DNA from: Coffea arabica
Lineage: Eukaryota; Streptophyta; Magnoliopsida; Gentianales; Rubiaceae
Direction of reading: 5' to 3'
NCBI RefSeq assembly: GCF_036785885.1
Contig: NC_092312.1
Span: 14,340,001-14,404,000, forward strand
Length of the DNA: 64,000 nucleotides
The notes beneath the pieces were generated by a model. The model was not told the origin of the DNA and ran no database searches. It saw nothing but the letters and a program-made list of their open reading frames with translations. Shown one piece after another: positions 12,648 through 24,276 of this stretch (its first letter is position 1; each line of letters begins with the position of its first letter). The translations under genes were made by a program, and so were the position numbers.

Positions 12648-14813
12648 ATGGCTTCAGCAGCGGTCTTCTCATCATTACGGCGACGGAGGACGCCGTCACT
12701 GGAGGCTTTATTGGCGCCGGTGGAGTTATCCGAGGAGAAATTATTGGTAATTTTGACAGGAATATCATCTGAGCTGATTTCAACATTTTCTTTGAACAAC
12801 AAGACGATGTCGTTTCAGCGGAAGAATTCGCGGAACCTGGTCAGAAAGATTGAGGTTTTCGCGGTTCTTCTTGAGTGTTTGATGGATTCTACATCTGGGA
12901 TTTCATCAATATTGCCTTCTACAGCTGTTTTGTGCTTCAAGGAGTTGTACCTTGTTCTTTACAGGTCCAAGATTCTTCTTGAATATTGCCTGCAATCGAG
13001 TAAGTTATGGCTTTTACTTCAAAACCATTCGATTTCTGGTCATTTCCACGATTTGAGTCAAGAAATTTCCACCCTTTTGGATGTTCTTCCTTTGGATGGA
13101 TTGAATTTGCCTGATGATGTTGTTGAACAAGTACAATTAATAAAGAAACAGTCAAGAAAGTCTAAATTGTTCATTGATAGAAGTGATGAAACTTTGAGAT
13201 TGAAACTCTATTCATTCTTGAATGAATTTGAGTGTGGATATATACCTGATCGGTTTCAACTGTACTCATTTTTTGTCGAAAAGTTGGGGATTAGAGATGC
13301 TAGGAGTGGTAGAATGGAGATTGAGTTTTTGGAGGAGCAGATTGCAAATCATGATGGGGATATTGAGCCCACAGCTTCTGTATTGAATGGATTTGTGGCC
13401 TTGACACGTTATTGTAGGTTTCTGTTGTTTGGATTTGAGGAGGATGAAGTACAAATGAGGATCAGGAAGCATAAGAAACTGAAAAAGGGATTGCTTACTC
13501 AAGAGATAGCTGAGACGTTTATTACAATCCCAAAGGACTTTTGCTGTCCCATATCATTAGATTTGATGAGGGATCCTGTGATAATATCAACTGGCCAGAC
13601 CTATGATCGGAGTTCAATATCAAGATGGATGGAGGAAGGGCATTGTACTTGCCCGAAAACAGGGCAAATGCTTGTTCATACTAAGCTTGTGCCGAATAGG
13701 GCACTCAGAAATTTAATCATGCAGTGGTGTTCTGCACATGGATTTCCATGCGATCCACCAGAGCATGGCGATCCTTGTTGTGATATAATTGCAGCTACTT
13801 CACCTAGCAAGGCTACAGTTGAAGCCAATAAGGCCACTGCACGTGTTCTCATTCAGGAGCTGGCAAATGGATCCGAGGGTGCAAAAACTATTGCTGCACG
13901 AGAATTAAGACTGCTAGCGAAAAATGGAAAAGAAAACAGAGCTTATGTTGCAGAAGCTGGTGCTATTCCTCACTTGAAAAAGCTGCTTTCTTCTCCTGAT
14001 GCAGTTGCACAAGAGAATTCTGTGACTGCTATGCTTAATTTGTCAATTTATGATAAGAACAAAAGCAGAATAATTGATGAAGATGGATGTCTAGAATCTA
14101 TAGTTCGTGTTCTTAAATTTGGGTGCACTACAGAGGCCAGGGAAAATGCTGCAGCAACTTTATTCAGTCTGTCTGCTGTTCATGACTATAAAAAGAGAAT
14201 AGCATTAGAAGATGGTGCAGTTGAAGCCTTGGCAGGGCTGTTAAGAGAAGGGACACCCAGAGGAAAGAAGGATGCTGTAACTGCTCTGTTTAATTTGTCT
14301 ACTCATACAGATAATTGCGTGAGAATGATAGATTCAGGTGCTGTTACTGCTTTAGTTGGAGCCTTGGGATGTGAAGGTGTTGCTGAAGAAGCAGCAGGTG
14401 CGTTGGCCCTGATTGTTAGGCAACCAATTGGGGCTGAAGCAGTTGGAAATGAGGAAAAGGCCGTAGCAGGTCTAATTGGAATGATGCGATGTGGGACTCC
14501 TAGGGCAAAAGAGAATGCAGTTGCCGCACTGCTGGAATTATGTCGGAGTGGTGGTGCTGCCGCAGCAGAGAAGGTGTTGAAAGCACCTGCATTGGCGGGT
14601 TTGCTTCAAACCTTGCTCTTCACGGGGACAAAGAGAGCAAGAAGAAAAGCTGCATCCCTTGCTAGAGTTTTCCAGAGGTGTGAGAATGCATCGCTGCATT
14701 ATGGCGGATTGGGAGTAGGGTATGCATTTGCAGGGAACTCTGCAACAAGTAGGGAAATAAGTTTCAGTAGTGAATATGTGATGCCTGTGCCTGTGTCAGT
14801 GCCGGTATTGTAG
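12648..14813 (+). CDS. PUB17: U-box/ARM-repeat E3 ubiquitin ligase, PUB17-like
   Basis: Intronless 721-residue protein. The start MASAAVFSSLRRRRTPSLEA is characteristic of the PUB17 (ACRE276) clade, so I chose the ATG at 12648; the frame is open upstream but has no earlier ATG. Order: U-box N-terminal domain (about 10-270), U-box (about 294-366, with FCCPISLDLMRDPV, GQTYDR and CPKTGQ, the E2-binding surface), then a series of ARM repeats (about 420-690, e.g. ENSVTAMLNLS and ENAAATLFSLS) that bind substrate. The tail ends in a V/P-rich VPVL, as in its Arabidopsis relative. In the family, PUB17 transfers ubiquitin from E2 to target proteins and is a positive regulator of immune cell death. Nothing is broken. 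PUB17 and its close relatives are similar, so orthology needs a tree. Confidence 0.95.
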   Translation: MASAAVFSSLRRRRTPSLEALLAPVELSEEKLLVILTGISSELISTFSLNNKTMSFQRKNSRNLVRKIEVFAVLLECLMDSTSGISSILPSTAVLCFKELYLVLYRSKILLEYCLQSSKLWLLLQNHSISGHFHDLSQEISTLLDVLPLDGLNLPDDVVEQVQLIKKQSRKSKLFIDRSDETLRLKLYSFLNEFECGYIPDRFQLYSFFVEKLGIRDARSGRMEIEFLEEQIANHDGDIEPTASVLNGFVALTRYCRFLLFGFEEDEVQMRIRKHKKLKKGLLTQEIAETFITIPKDFCCPISLDLMRDPVIISTGQTYDRSSISRWMEEGHCTCPKTGQMLVHTKLVPNRALRNLIMQWCSAHGFPCDPPEHGDPCCDIIAATSPSKATVEANKATARVLIQELANGSEGAKTIAARELRLLAKNGKENRAYVAEAGAIPHLKKLLSSPDAVAQENSVTAMLNLSIYDKNKSRIIDEDGCLESIVRVLKFGCTTEARENAAATLFSLSAVHDYKKRIALEDGAVEALAGLLREGTPRGKKDAVTALFNLSTHTDNCVRMIDSGAVTALVGALGCEGVAEEAAGALALIVRQPIGAEAVGNEEKAVAGLIGMMRCGTPRAKENAVAALLELCRSGGAAAAEKVLKAPALAGLLQTLLFTGTKRARRKAASLARVFQRCENASLHYGGLGVGYAFAGNSATSREISFSSEYVMPVPVSVPVL

Positions 14814-16656
14814 TCATAACTTGTACACTTGTTTTGTTATTCATTTTCTTCCCATTTTTGCCTGTAATATTCAAATTTTTTTTTAAGTTATTAGTGTAAA
14901 AAAGTGAAATGAAGTTATAGGAATACAATTATTGATTTACTGAGCAATTCTTCTGTTTTGGGCATTTATTTCTTCATATCTGATCCGGAGTGACCTAGAA
15001 ACTGAAAATGTTGAATGCCGAGAGTTTATTGGACTGGTACATGATCTTTGAAGACTGAATATCACGATTCTGGTTAAAATGCTGGCAATAATGTGCATTG
15101 TGAAAATATGTCCGTAAGGTTGGGAAGAAAAGAAAACTATGGATGCTCAGAAGAAAACAACTATGTTAGATACGTGTTATGCTTCTTGGAACTCTTTTCG
15201 CTAATGACCAACATGGTTACAATATTTTGGCTCTATATCCAAGAATTATTAATGTCAGAAGCCGGTACCTCTTTTGCCTCTATGGTAAGAGATACTAAAG
15301 GTGCATGGATGGGCCATACTGGGGAGAAAAGATGAGGCTCTAAAGAGGCCAGTTACTAGGGAAAGTTGAAAAAGGCGCAATACTTCATGCTTGATTAAGA
15401 GTTATTAGGCTTTGTTGCATGAGACTAAGCACTCTTACCAAAGTTCTATGTACTTTCAAATTGTCCAACTTGGACGAACTCCTTGGACTTGATCAAAAGG
15501 GAAACAAAAACAAATGAAGGGCAAATAAAGTGGCAAAACATTATTGTCAAACAGGCTCAGCTAAGATGCCAATTCTTGTCAAATCATTGACTGCGCATAT
15601 CTCTGTTACATTCTCAAGTGAATGTTCTATAGTGTTCAGAACCTACTGAAAAAAGCTATCAAAACAAAACTCTTTTGTCATTTCAGCTTTTCATTGGATG
15701 CTTCAGAAGCGTGGTGGATATTGGTTGCTGTTCTTTAGATGTGCACCCACTGTTAGTTCAAGGAATATGTGCCAGTGGATTGGAGATGGGATCCAACTCC
15801 AACCACGCGTCCCTAAAATCATTTTTTTTCTGACGCAGCATTGCTGATGCTATCTCCTCCTTTTAACCTTTTTTGATCCTTGCTTTCGCCTTCTCACCAC
15901 TTTTGCTTAGTGGATGCTGCATCTAATGCCTTGACTGAGACTTTCCATGATTTGGGCTGTGATAAGACCAAACTGCGAAACACCTAAACGCGACTTTCTG
16001 TTAATGTCTGGTAGGGAAAGGACGGACTTCTTGGTGGGATGGATGTACGTTCATCAGTTCATCTTTAGGTACATAATAGAATGGCATTTTTAGGAAAGTT
16101 CTCGGAAAGCCAATGTAGTGGAGTAAAACTAGCATCCCTTGTCTGCGATTGAAGAATATGCAACTTGGATTTGGACCTAAATTAACCAAATCAAGTGGCA
16201 TGCTAATTATTTCCTTTGAAATTGAACAATGAATATTTCGGTGCTGTAGTCTTTTGTTAACAGAGTATTCTGTCTCTGTTTGAAACCTATTCCATGAAAA
16301 CAGAAGCAGAAATATTTTTTGTTACGTTATGTAATTTCTTGTTTGAGTTAATATCTGTGAATTCATTTTCATTATGAATTATCGAAAGTGAGGCTTGTAA
16401 CCTTTTTTTTTTTTTTTTTTGAATCTCCAAAAATTTCAGCAACTTCCACAAATATCCATTTTGAAATCAGATTAGAAAACCACTGCTACAGGCTGCTGCG
16501 CAACCTTTTTTAACCCCTCTAAAATTTAAAGTACTGATATGAAATCCTTTATGCACAAATTATTGCTAGTAGATTTTGTGATATTGGGTTGGTTTTCTGG
16601 TCTAAGTTGTGATAAAGACTGATATTCATTTCCTTCTTCCTTTGTCCATCTTTGTT

Positions 16657-16659
<3 letters not shown>

Positions 16660-16687
<28 letters not shown>
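16660..16687. repeat. (TC)n microsatellite
   Basis: An uninterrupted run of about 14 TC units. Confidence 0.9.
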
Positions 16688-16691
<4 letters not shown>

Positions 16692-17499
16692 TGTTATGCA
16701 TTCATATACTGAGAAACATTTTCGACCTTAGATGTCAACATGGTAGCATAAGCTGCTGCGGGGTGGATTTGCTTGTGCTGGCTGAGGTTCCCCCGATGAC
16801 CTCAAACAGGAAAGGTGGGGTTCAATAATATTGATACGCCCATGGTTTATGTTGTACTAGTAATGGAGCATGTGCTTTGCACGTGAACACGATGCTTCTA
16901 GATTTTTAAATTTTTTTTTTAAAAAATCTATTATTTTGAAGTGATAAATGTAATTGAGACAAACAAATGGGATATTTAATATTTATATTATTTTATATTT
17001 TTTCTGAACTTAGTTAGCTCTAACCAATACAAATGCACAAGCAATAAATCATTCTTTGTTCCAAGAGCACAATATTTTTGTCTTTTGGTTAAATTTAGAT
17101 TACCTAAATGTTATTTTTTATGCCATTTGAGTTTAAATTTTTTTATTTTTGAATACTCCCTTTTAAGTCATTCTATGAATTGTTTATCAGTTATAGTGAG
17201 GTTTTCTAATTATTACTATTATTATTATTTTGTTAACGGTGGATTGTAAAATGATCATTCTAATTATAATAGCATATAAATATATTGAAATTCTATTGTT
17301 CGAATTTAAATAGCTTAAACTTTGAAGAGAAATGTTTTGATTTAGTGAAACTTAATTGTATTTCTTACTGATGACTTGTTTTATGATTATAGAGTTTATA
17401 TAATTAAAAATTGTTAGACGTTAAGGCTATTTATTATATAATAGTCAAACTGAACTTGGATATATTTTTATTCACCATTGAAGTACTCCTTGAAATTTA

Positions 17500-18320
17500 A
17501 AAAAAAAATTTATTTTTTGGCTTAATTCACTGTACCTCAAAGGGATGCTTCACCTTTGCAATTATTATTATGATTGGCATTGATGAATATAATATTCATA
17601 AATTGTTGTTTAATACTGTTAGTTGTTACAAGAATACGATTTATAAAGTTCATTAAATTTAATCTTTATTGCAATTTAAATAAATAAACTTCCCAACATA
17701 AAACCCTTTGCCTACCATTTCCTATTTATATTTTGTATTAAAGTTTTTTACTCCATACTAATATATTCATACTAAAAAGGTGCTCTTAAGGCTTAATTTA
17801 CTTGTATCCAAAAAATAAAAAGACTTATGGCACTTTTTAAGAGACTCATAGTACCAATTCATTATTTATTAATAATGAAATGCAATGCAATTTGTCCATT
17901 TATTAGAGAGGGATGTAATTTTGGCATCATAAAAACTAATATAATTTTTGCTTACACTATTAACTACTAAGATTCACCATATTTTTTAATTAAAATTTGT
18001 TCTTTTTTTGATTTAATTCACTATAACTCAAGGGAATGTTTTTCATTCTTGTAATTGTTGGCATAATTGATATTAATTATTGATGAAATGCAATGAATTG
18101 GCTGTTCTTTTTTTTTTTTTTTGGTTTAATTCACCAGAATCACCGGAATTCAAGAAATGTTTCTTTGTAACTATTAGCATAATTCTTATTAATTATTAAG
18201 GAAATACAATATAATCTGTCCATTTATTAGTGTCAAGGGCAATATTGGTATCATAAAAACTAAGATTAATTTTTACTTACACTAACCATAAAGACTCATT
18301 ATACTTTTTATATTTTATAA
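17500..18320 (+). repeat. Degenerate direct repeats of about 300 bp
   Basis: The order 'aattcact..(caa)gggaatg/ggaatt' then 'aattgttggcataatt' then 'gaaatgcaat..tgtccatttattag' then 'ggcatcataaaaacta' then 'ttacacta..aactaagattcac' occurs around 17870-17990 and again around 18190-18300, with partial copies near 17520 and 18010. The family is unknown. Confidence 0.5.
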
Positions 18321-18397
18321 TTATTATAAAGTATAGTATATAGTACTAGATAATACATATCTGACTGGCATCATTTCTGTTTGTCTGATAACCTTGG

Positions 18398-19275
18398 GAG
18401 AAATTTCTAAGTTTGTGATGAATTTTAAAAAAATTCTACAAAAGGGGTGATTGTGGCGAGGAATTCTGTCGGGGGGGTTTTCGCATTCGTGAAATGCGAG
18501 CTCAAGAGAGCTCGCATTTCGCGAATGCGAGCTCTCATTTGCTCGCATTACAGAGATGCAAATTTTTTTGCTTTTTTTTTTTTGGAGGCAGAGATTTATA
18601 TTTTTGTATTAAAACAAAAAAGGATTTTGACAATCAGTGATTTTGACAATCAGTGATTCCGGAAATGGGCTGTACCATCCTGTCAGTAGGTTCCTTGTTT
18701 CTTATGACAAAATTCAAGCCTGAACTGGATGTCGGAGACGCCCAACGTATTAATAGTTCATTTCCTGTTGAGATGTTCCATGAAGCTTGCCACTCCTCAG
18801 GTGGTTCTTGAGGTGTTGCAGTGCCTACAACTTTCTCTGCACTAGATGACAATTGCATGTAAAATAAGCACGGAGGTTGAGAAGGAAACAGCATAACTGA
18901 AGAATCAAAACAGGTGGAAGCAGTGAGAAAGAGCTACATTAAAGCACATACCAGGGGCTTTGCCGATCGAACTAGAAACGTAGGACCAAGAACCTTCACG
19001 AATCTCTATGATCCTGTCCTCCCATTTAACAGCTGAAGGTGTTTCGCCTCCTCTCCTCCAAAATCCTCCTCCCATCCTGGATCATTCTTAATCATTTGAA
19101 ACTCAGCATACTGAATAAAGCAGACACAAATCACTGAGCTCGCATTTTCGGAATGCGAGCTCGAATTGAGCTCGCATTCTCAAAATGCGAAGACCCCCAT
19201 TTACAGAAACCCCTCCAGGAAACGCCCTCGTTGTAGAATTCTTTTGTTTTTTCATCATAAACTAAGAATTCACCC
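18398..19275. mobile_element. Pack-MULE-like element carrying captured exon sequence
   Basis: The element is 878 bp and flanked by a perfect 9-bp duplication 'taaccttgg' (18389-18397 and 19276-19284). Imperfect terminal inverted repeats of about 150 bp begin gagaaatttctaagtttgtg on the left and gggtgaattcttagtttatg on the reverse-complemented right; they share 'aattctacaa' and a GC-richer core of alternating 'gcgagctc' and 'gcattt.g.gaatgcgagctc', which is itself palindromic. Long TIRs with a 9-bp TSD define a Mutator-like element. The interior on the minus strand reads like two exons with an intron, not transposase, which is the Pack-MULE arrangement. The donor gene is not identified. Confidence 0.8.
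18660..19100 (-). pseudogene. Captured host gene fragment inside the MULE
   Basis: On the minus strand, an upstream open stretch (about 18956-19080, containing PSAVKWEDRIIEIREGSWSY in one frame) ends in a GT at 'cccctg|gtatgtgc'. About 130 bp on, after a candidate 'tagtgcag' acceptor, the frame continues with VVGTATPQEPPEEWQASWNI and then ELLIRWASPTSSSGLNFVIR to about 18650. The protein-like composition and exon-intron pattern contrast with the surrounding AT-rich DNA. There is no start codon or full domain, so I treat it as a non-functional captured piece. I do not recognise the family. Confidence 0.55.
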
Positions 19276-19284
19276 TAACCTTGG

Positions 19285-21750
19285 TTACCAGTCAAAAAGT
19301 TTGTTTGTGTATTCTAAAGAAAAATGACTGATTTGGCTAAACCTGATTAATTGTAGGTGCTTAGATATGCATCTCTTCTCGTGAACTGCTAATTGGAGTT
19401 TCGTATTTGCCGCTTCGTCAACTGCTCTCTTATGTCAACCACTCGAGCGTTGTTAGAACTATATTATGCTCTGAACATTCTCTTTAAATTTCCCAATTTC
19501 CCCTGAAAAGAAAACTTATGTTTTAGATACCCTGCTCCTTTCTTGAGCTTAATTTCCATTCTTGTGGTATTTGCAGTTTCCATCCGTTCATTGTTTTTTA
19601 TAGTCTGAGAACCATGAATGACCCCATCCTGAGCCATGGAGATTGCGCTGGACGTGGCCAAGGTTAATTTGATTTACTAATGACAATCACATCTGCAGCA
19701 CTTGTGAAATGTTATGTACCAGGTAGATGTGGTCATGTAGTCAAAACATTCCATTTTCTATTGATTTAGCTTGATAAATCACTATCGTAAATTGACATAC
19801 AAAAGCTTCGTAATTCATTAGCTCCAAACATGTCTTCAGGGCAGAGATTGCGGTTATTTTGTGATGCTTCAGGACAGGGAATGCCAGACTTGATGGACTG
19901 GACTTAATCATTTGGTGGTATTTATGGAACAAGGAACATGACAGTCTCCATGATGCTAGGTCATTGAGCTAAAATGCATCCGATTCAAGTGTACTAACAT
20001 AAACTGTCCATACAACCATGATCAAGTCTGAAGAGCTAAAAGCCGGTTACCATCTTCCTAGAAGCCCGAGATAGTGATTTACCTTTCCCCTGGGAAGGTA
20101 AGGTAATGATTATGTCCTTCCTAGGAGGGGCTGTCTAGACTTGTATCATGAAGGGAAACCATCACCTCACATGGGAGAGGGAGGCCAATAAGGCTGCAGT
20201 TTCAGACTAAGTCCCCTCTTCCTGTCATCTTCATCATTTTCGTAGTTGTAGTTTTGGTCTATAGATGAGAAAAATTCCTTTCATGGCATATGTTTTATGA
20301 GTTATCACTAATTCGTTTGTATGATTAGTCATCTGCAATAGAATGCAAATTTTGCTGTTGAACTTGTTCGAAAATGCAAGCATATGTTATTTCTTCAAGA
20401 TTTTCATCTATTTAGTTCTGACCCTGCTACCTACATCTTCCATATTGGTTATGTGCATGTTATGCATATCAAAAGCTGCATCTTAGTTTGTATCGAGTAG
20501 AGGGTAAGCTGTTTTTCTGGGGGCTGTTACGGGTAAAAGTGCATAGAAAAATGACATAGCATCTACAGAGAGGATAATTCAAGGTTAGTTTTTAATACAT
20601 CACATCTCCATTCTCATCCGTGAATAGTTGCGAACTTGAGATGTCTTGACAGATTATGACTTCACCCCAGAAAAGCTTTACAATTGTGACTTTTTTTAGG
20701 TTCTAATATGAGATAGCCACGTTCCAAGAGCTATTGGCCATTTTCTGAGTGTTTTATCTTGTACTTCAAATTCTTGCAGTCGAAGAATTCATTTAACTTC
20801 TGAGTTGAAAATTCTTATGTTGCTTATGGCGGCAGTGGGTTCTCGGGATTTGTATCCAAAAGAAAATTCAACAGCGCACAGCAGAGCCAAATTTGGAACG
20901 CAAGTACGACTTCTTTGATGCCATTGAGGACATGTATTCCAACCTCTGTTTGTCCTATTCACTTCCATGTCTTTTACGTTTCTGTTTTTTGGTCAATGAG
21001 GCAATCTTAGTGATTTTGGCTACTGCTTTGACCGAGTCATCCCCAGGGATAAACATAATTGACAGCCAAAAAACTTTGACAAACAGCATTTTACTTGTCA
21101 AAAATCCAAAAAATATAGGGGATTTCAAAACCTGTCAACTAAGATGGTTTTATTTTATTTTATTTTATTTATTTAATAAATCTTTTAAATGGGTATACAC
21201 CTAAGCTTTAGATGTGTTTAGGTGAAAATTGCTTTCCTGACATCAATCCCTTGCCAAAGTGATCTGAAAAAATGACTAAAGGACCTTTCAAGACTTATGA
21301 CAATTCCATCCCAATGACTGCTACAAGATCATATGGCACCTAAACTTAGCTGGGAAAGTGTAAATAGCTCACAACCAAAACTGTTAGAACCGAACATGGA
21401 AGATTAATAACCAAAGGCTTATTATTGGGGGTATAGTAAATTTTTCAATTTTTCCCCCCACTAAATCTGAAAGGATAATAAGGATCCTAGTAATATTTGG
21501 AAGTGCAAACTGATTTCAAACACGAAATTTTCCATTGGCTTAGTCTTATCATCAGTCTGCTAACCAATTTTCATGATAAGAGACCTCAAGAAAGCTATTA
21601 TTCCAAACAAAAAAAAAAGGGCTATTTTACTAATAATATAATAGTTATATACATAAGTTACCAGTAGAAAATGGTACAAAAATAATTCTCCTTTTCCATC
21701 CCCAGGCAGTTCAATTATCCAGTTTAGTTCATCATAGGACCACAGAATTC
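19285..21750. other. Gene-free intergenic DNA upstream of the receptor kinase
   Basis: Scattered short frames only. None has a recognisable domain, including the 103-codon frame at 20893-21204. The last few hundred bases contain the promoter of the receptor kinase; I could not define a single TATA box with confidence. Confidence 0.5.
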
Positions 21751-24276
21751 ATGGCTAGATGGTCTTTCAAAGAAGCTTTGCGATTAGTTTTTCTTGTGAT
21801 CGTAGTCCTCCAAATAAACTTCCTTTCAACAGAGGTGGTAGCTCAAGAAACAGCAAAAATCTCCACTTCATGGAGAAACAATAACCACTCTGTAGCCAAT
21901 GTTACCAGAGCCTTACTTTATCCTTACTATACTTTCAATGATTCATCAGGGCCTTTTATGCAAATTATTTTGTTAAAAGAGATAAGGCCCCGGGTTGGTT
22001 ATGCTTGTGGTTTTGTCTCAAATGGAACAGACGATTCTTTTGTTTTCTCCATCGGAATCGTGCACTATCGTACAGATTTCGTTGGGGTTCATTATTGGTC
22101 TGATCTTGATGTAGTTTGGTTTGCAAACAGAAACAAACCTATCCGTGAGAATGGAACTCTACAGTTCCTCCCAGATGGAAATTTGATCTTGAAAGATGCA
22201 GATGGAACTCTTGTATGGTCTACCAGTACATCTAATAAGGGTGTTGTGGGCATGAAGGTGATGGAAACCGGTAATCTGGTGCTTCATGATGGGAACAATC
22301 AAACTGTTTGGCAGTCTTTTGATCATCCAACAGATACACTTCTTCCAGGGCAGAAACTGGTGGATGGTCAAACTCTTGTGGCTAGATTATCTGAAACTAG
22401 TTGGAACGAGGGCAATTACTATCTTTTGGTAAACCATCAAGGTCTATTTGCATTTTACAAGTCTAACTCCCCGCAGATGTACTTCAATTTTTTTATTCGT
22501 GGAGAAAGGGAAAGCATTGAAACAAGCTATGTTAAAGCAGTAAATGGTACGCTTGCTCTATACATATCTTCAGCTGAGCCAAATGAACCAGATGCAGTGT
22601 TTTCAAAGCCATCCAGCATGAAATATATCAGATATGATTATGATGGCCATTTCAGAGTTTATAATGAGGAAAATAGACCTGTTGATCTCTTGGCAGATTT
22701 TCTGAGCGAATGTGATTATCCAACCGTTTGTGGCAGTTTGGCTCTATGCTCGGGGGGGCAGTGCTCTTGTCCGTCAGGCTTTGAAAGAAGTGACAACCAA
22801 AACAACAGTGGCTGTGTGGAGATAAATCCCACAAAATGTGATGGTCCCCGTTCTCATGGACTACTACATCTTACAGATGTATATTACTTCAATTATGTTG
22901 ATTCTGATGCTGCAGTCTTGAAAGCGACAGATATTGAGAGCTGCAGGTGGTTATGCTTGAGAAACTGCTCATGCAAAGCAGTTCTCTTTCAGCATTTTTT
23001 CAGTAACTTTTCAAGGGGAAACTGCTTCTTACCCTCCCCTGTTCTTTCACTAATAAGTGATGGAAAGCAAAGAAATGATTTTGAATCATCAGCATTCATC
23101 AAAATTTCCAATGACATGTCAAATACATCGGGATCTTCTGCATCGTCCAAACGAAAAGGAATTATAGCTGGATTGACTGCAGGAATTTTCTGTTTGTCAG
23201 TAGTAATCCTTGGCATCTGCATTGTGCGTAGGAAGAAGCAAAGTACTGAGGAAGACGTTGAGACTTACTGGGAACAGCTATCTGGAATGCCCGTGAGATT
23301 TTCTTTTCAGGAGCTACAGGATGCAACTGGAAATTTCTCAAAATTGCTGGGAGAAGGAGGATTCGGCTCAGTTTTTGAAGGAGTTCTGAAAAATGAAGAG
23401 AAAATTGCCGTGAAGCAACCCAACAGTTTAGGGCAAGGGAAGAAGGAGTTCCTGGCTGAGGTCCAGACAATTGGAAGCATTCATCATATCAATCTTGTGA
23501 GACTGATTGGATTTTGCGTTGAAAACCATCATAGACTTTTAGTCTATGAATTTATGAACAATGGATCACTTGACAAATGGATTTTTAGCAAGGATTCTGT
23601 TCAACCTACTCTTGACTGGCTGATAAGAAGGAATATCATCCATGATATAGCAAAAGGTCTGGCTTACCTTCATGAAGAATGCAGACAAAAAATAGTCCAT
23701 CTAGATATCAAACCTCAGAACATCCTGTTAGATGAAAATTTATGTGCAAAGGTTTCTGATTTTGGCTTGTCCAAGTCCATTGATAAGGATCAGAATCAAA
23801 TTGTGACTACATTGAGGGGAACTCCTGGTTATCTGGCACCAGAATGGTTAAGCTCATTTATCACAGAAAAGGCAGATGTCTATAGTTTTGGAGTTGTTGT
23901 AATGGAGATCATATGTTTAAGGAAGAATTTTGATATGTCAGAATCTGAGGATCGTGTACATTTGCTTGATCTGTTTAGGAGAAAGGACGAGGAAGATAGG
24001 CTGATTGATATAATTGAAAGTAACGATGAAGATACTCGACTAAATATTTCAGACATGATTAGAACAATGAAGCTTGCACTATGGTGTTTACGAAGTGATT
24101 TTACCCAGAGGCCATCTATGTCTGCTGCAGTTAAGGTCATGGAGGGTACACTGGACCCCGAAATTAACTTGGAACATCAAACCTTGGACTTTAATCCACT
24201 TGCAGCCATCAGAAGAAAATCTGAATTTGAAACAACAGTATCAGTTCCACCATCAGTACTATCAGGACCAAGGTGA
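21751..24276 (+). CDS. G-type lectin S-receptor-like Ser/Thr kinase, SD2-5-like
   Basis: Intronless, 841 residues, a typical length for the family. Order: signal peptide (about 1-32), bulb-type mannose-binding lectin domain (about 60-220, with VVWFANRNKPI and the GNLVLHDGNNQTVWQSFDHP block), Cys-rich EGF-like segment (CDYPTVCGSLALCSGGQCSC), PAN-like domain (about 365-450), one transmembrane helix (about 470-492), and a cytoplasmic kinase (about 525-800). Kinase motifs present: GEGGFGSVFEG loop, catalytic-lysine AVK (K555), HLDIKPQN with D652, DFG with D670, and GTPGYLAPEW. HLD instead of HRD marks it as a non-RD kinase, a class often linked to innate immune receptors. It is probably a plasma-membrane receptor; the ligand is unknown. 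A decayed relative lies 6 kb downstream at 30130-31680. Confidence 0.93.
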   Translation: MARWSFKEALRLVFLVIVVLQINFLSTEVVAQETAKISTSWRNNNHSVANVTRALLYPYYTFNDSSGPFMQIILLKEIRPRVGYACGFVSNGTDDSFVFSIGIVHYRTDFVGVHYWSDLDVVWFANRNKPIRENGTLQFLPDGNLILKDADGTLVWSTSTSNKGVVGMKVMETGNLVLHDGNNQTVWQSFDHPTDTLLPGQKLVDGQTLVARLSETSWNEGNYYLLVNHQGLFAFYKSNSPQMYFNFFIRGERESIETSYVKAVNGTLALYISSAEPNEPDAVFSKPSSMKYIRYDYDGHFRVYNEENRPVDLLADFLSECDYPTVCGSLALCSGGQCSCPSGFERSDNQNNSGCVEINPTKCDGPRSHGLLHLTDVYYFNYVDSDAAVLKATDIESCRWLCLRNCSCKAVLFQHFFSNFSRGNCFLPSPVLSLISDGKQRNDFESSAFIKISNDMSNTSGSSASSKRKGIIAGLTAGIFCLSVVILGICIVRRKKQSTEEDVETYWEQLSGMPVRFSFQELQDATGNFSKLLGEGGFGSVFEGVLKNEEKIAVKQPNSLGQGKKEFLAEVQTIGSIHHINLVRLIGFCVENHHRLLVYEFMNNGSLDKWIFSKDSVQPTLDWLIRRNIIHDIAKGLAYLHEECRQKIVHLDIKPQNILLDENLCAKVSDFGLSKSIDKDQNQIVTTLRGTPGYLAPEWLSSFITEKADVYSFGVVVMEIICLRKNFDMSESEDRVHLLDLFRRKDEEDRLIDIIESNDEDTRLNISDMIRTMKLALWCLRSDFTQRPSMSAAVKVMEGTLDPEINLEHQTLDFNPLAAIRRKSEFETTVSVPPSVLSGPR

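Larger units (their letters stand above)
14814..18388. other. 3' flank and gene-free intergenic DNA
   Basis: This covers the 3' UTR of the U-box gene (no strong AATAAA seen), then sequence with no recognisable gene. A (TC)n microsatellite is at about 16660-16687. From about 17500 to 18320 the same motifs recur in order (a 'gcttaattcact'-like block, 'gaaatgcaat', 'tgtccatttattag', 'atcataaaaacta'), which suggests degenerate tandem copies of an old repeat. The stretch near 16853-16890, with a near-palindromic 'gcatgtgctttgcacgtg', resembles the ends of common plant repeats. Confidence 0.5.

Noticed and set aside
20893-21204. 103-codon open frame upstream of the receptor kinase
   Set aside because: No recognised domain and no supporting splice structure.
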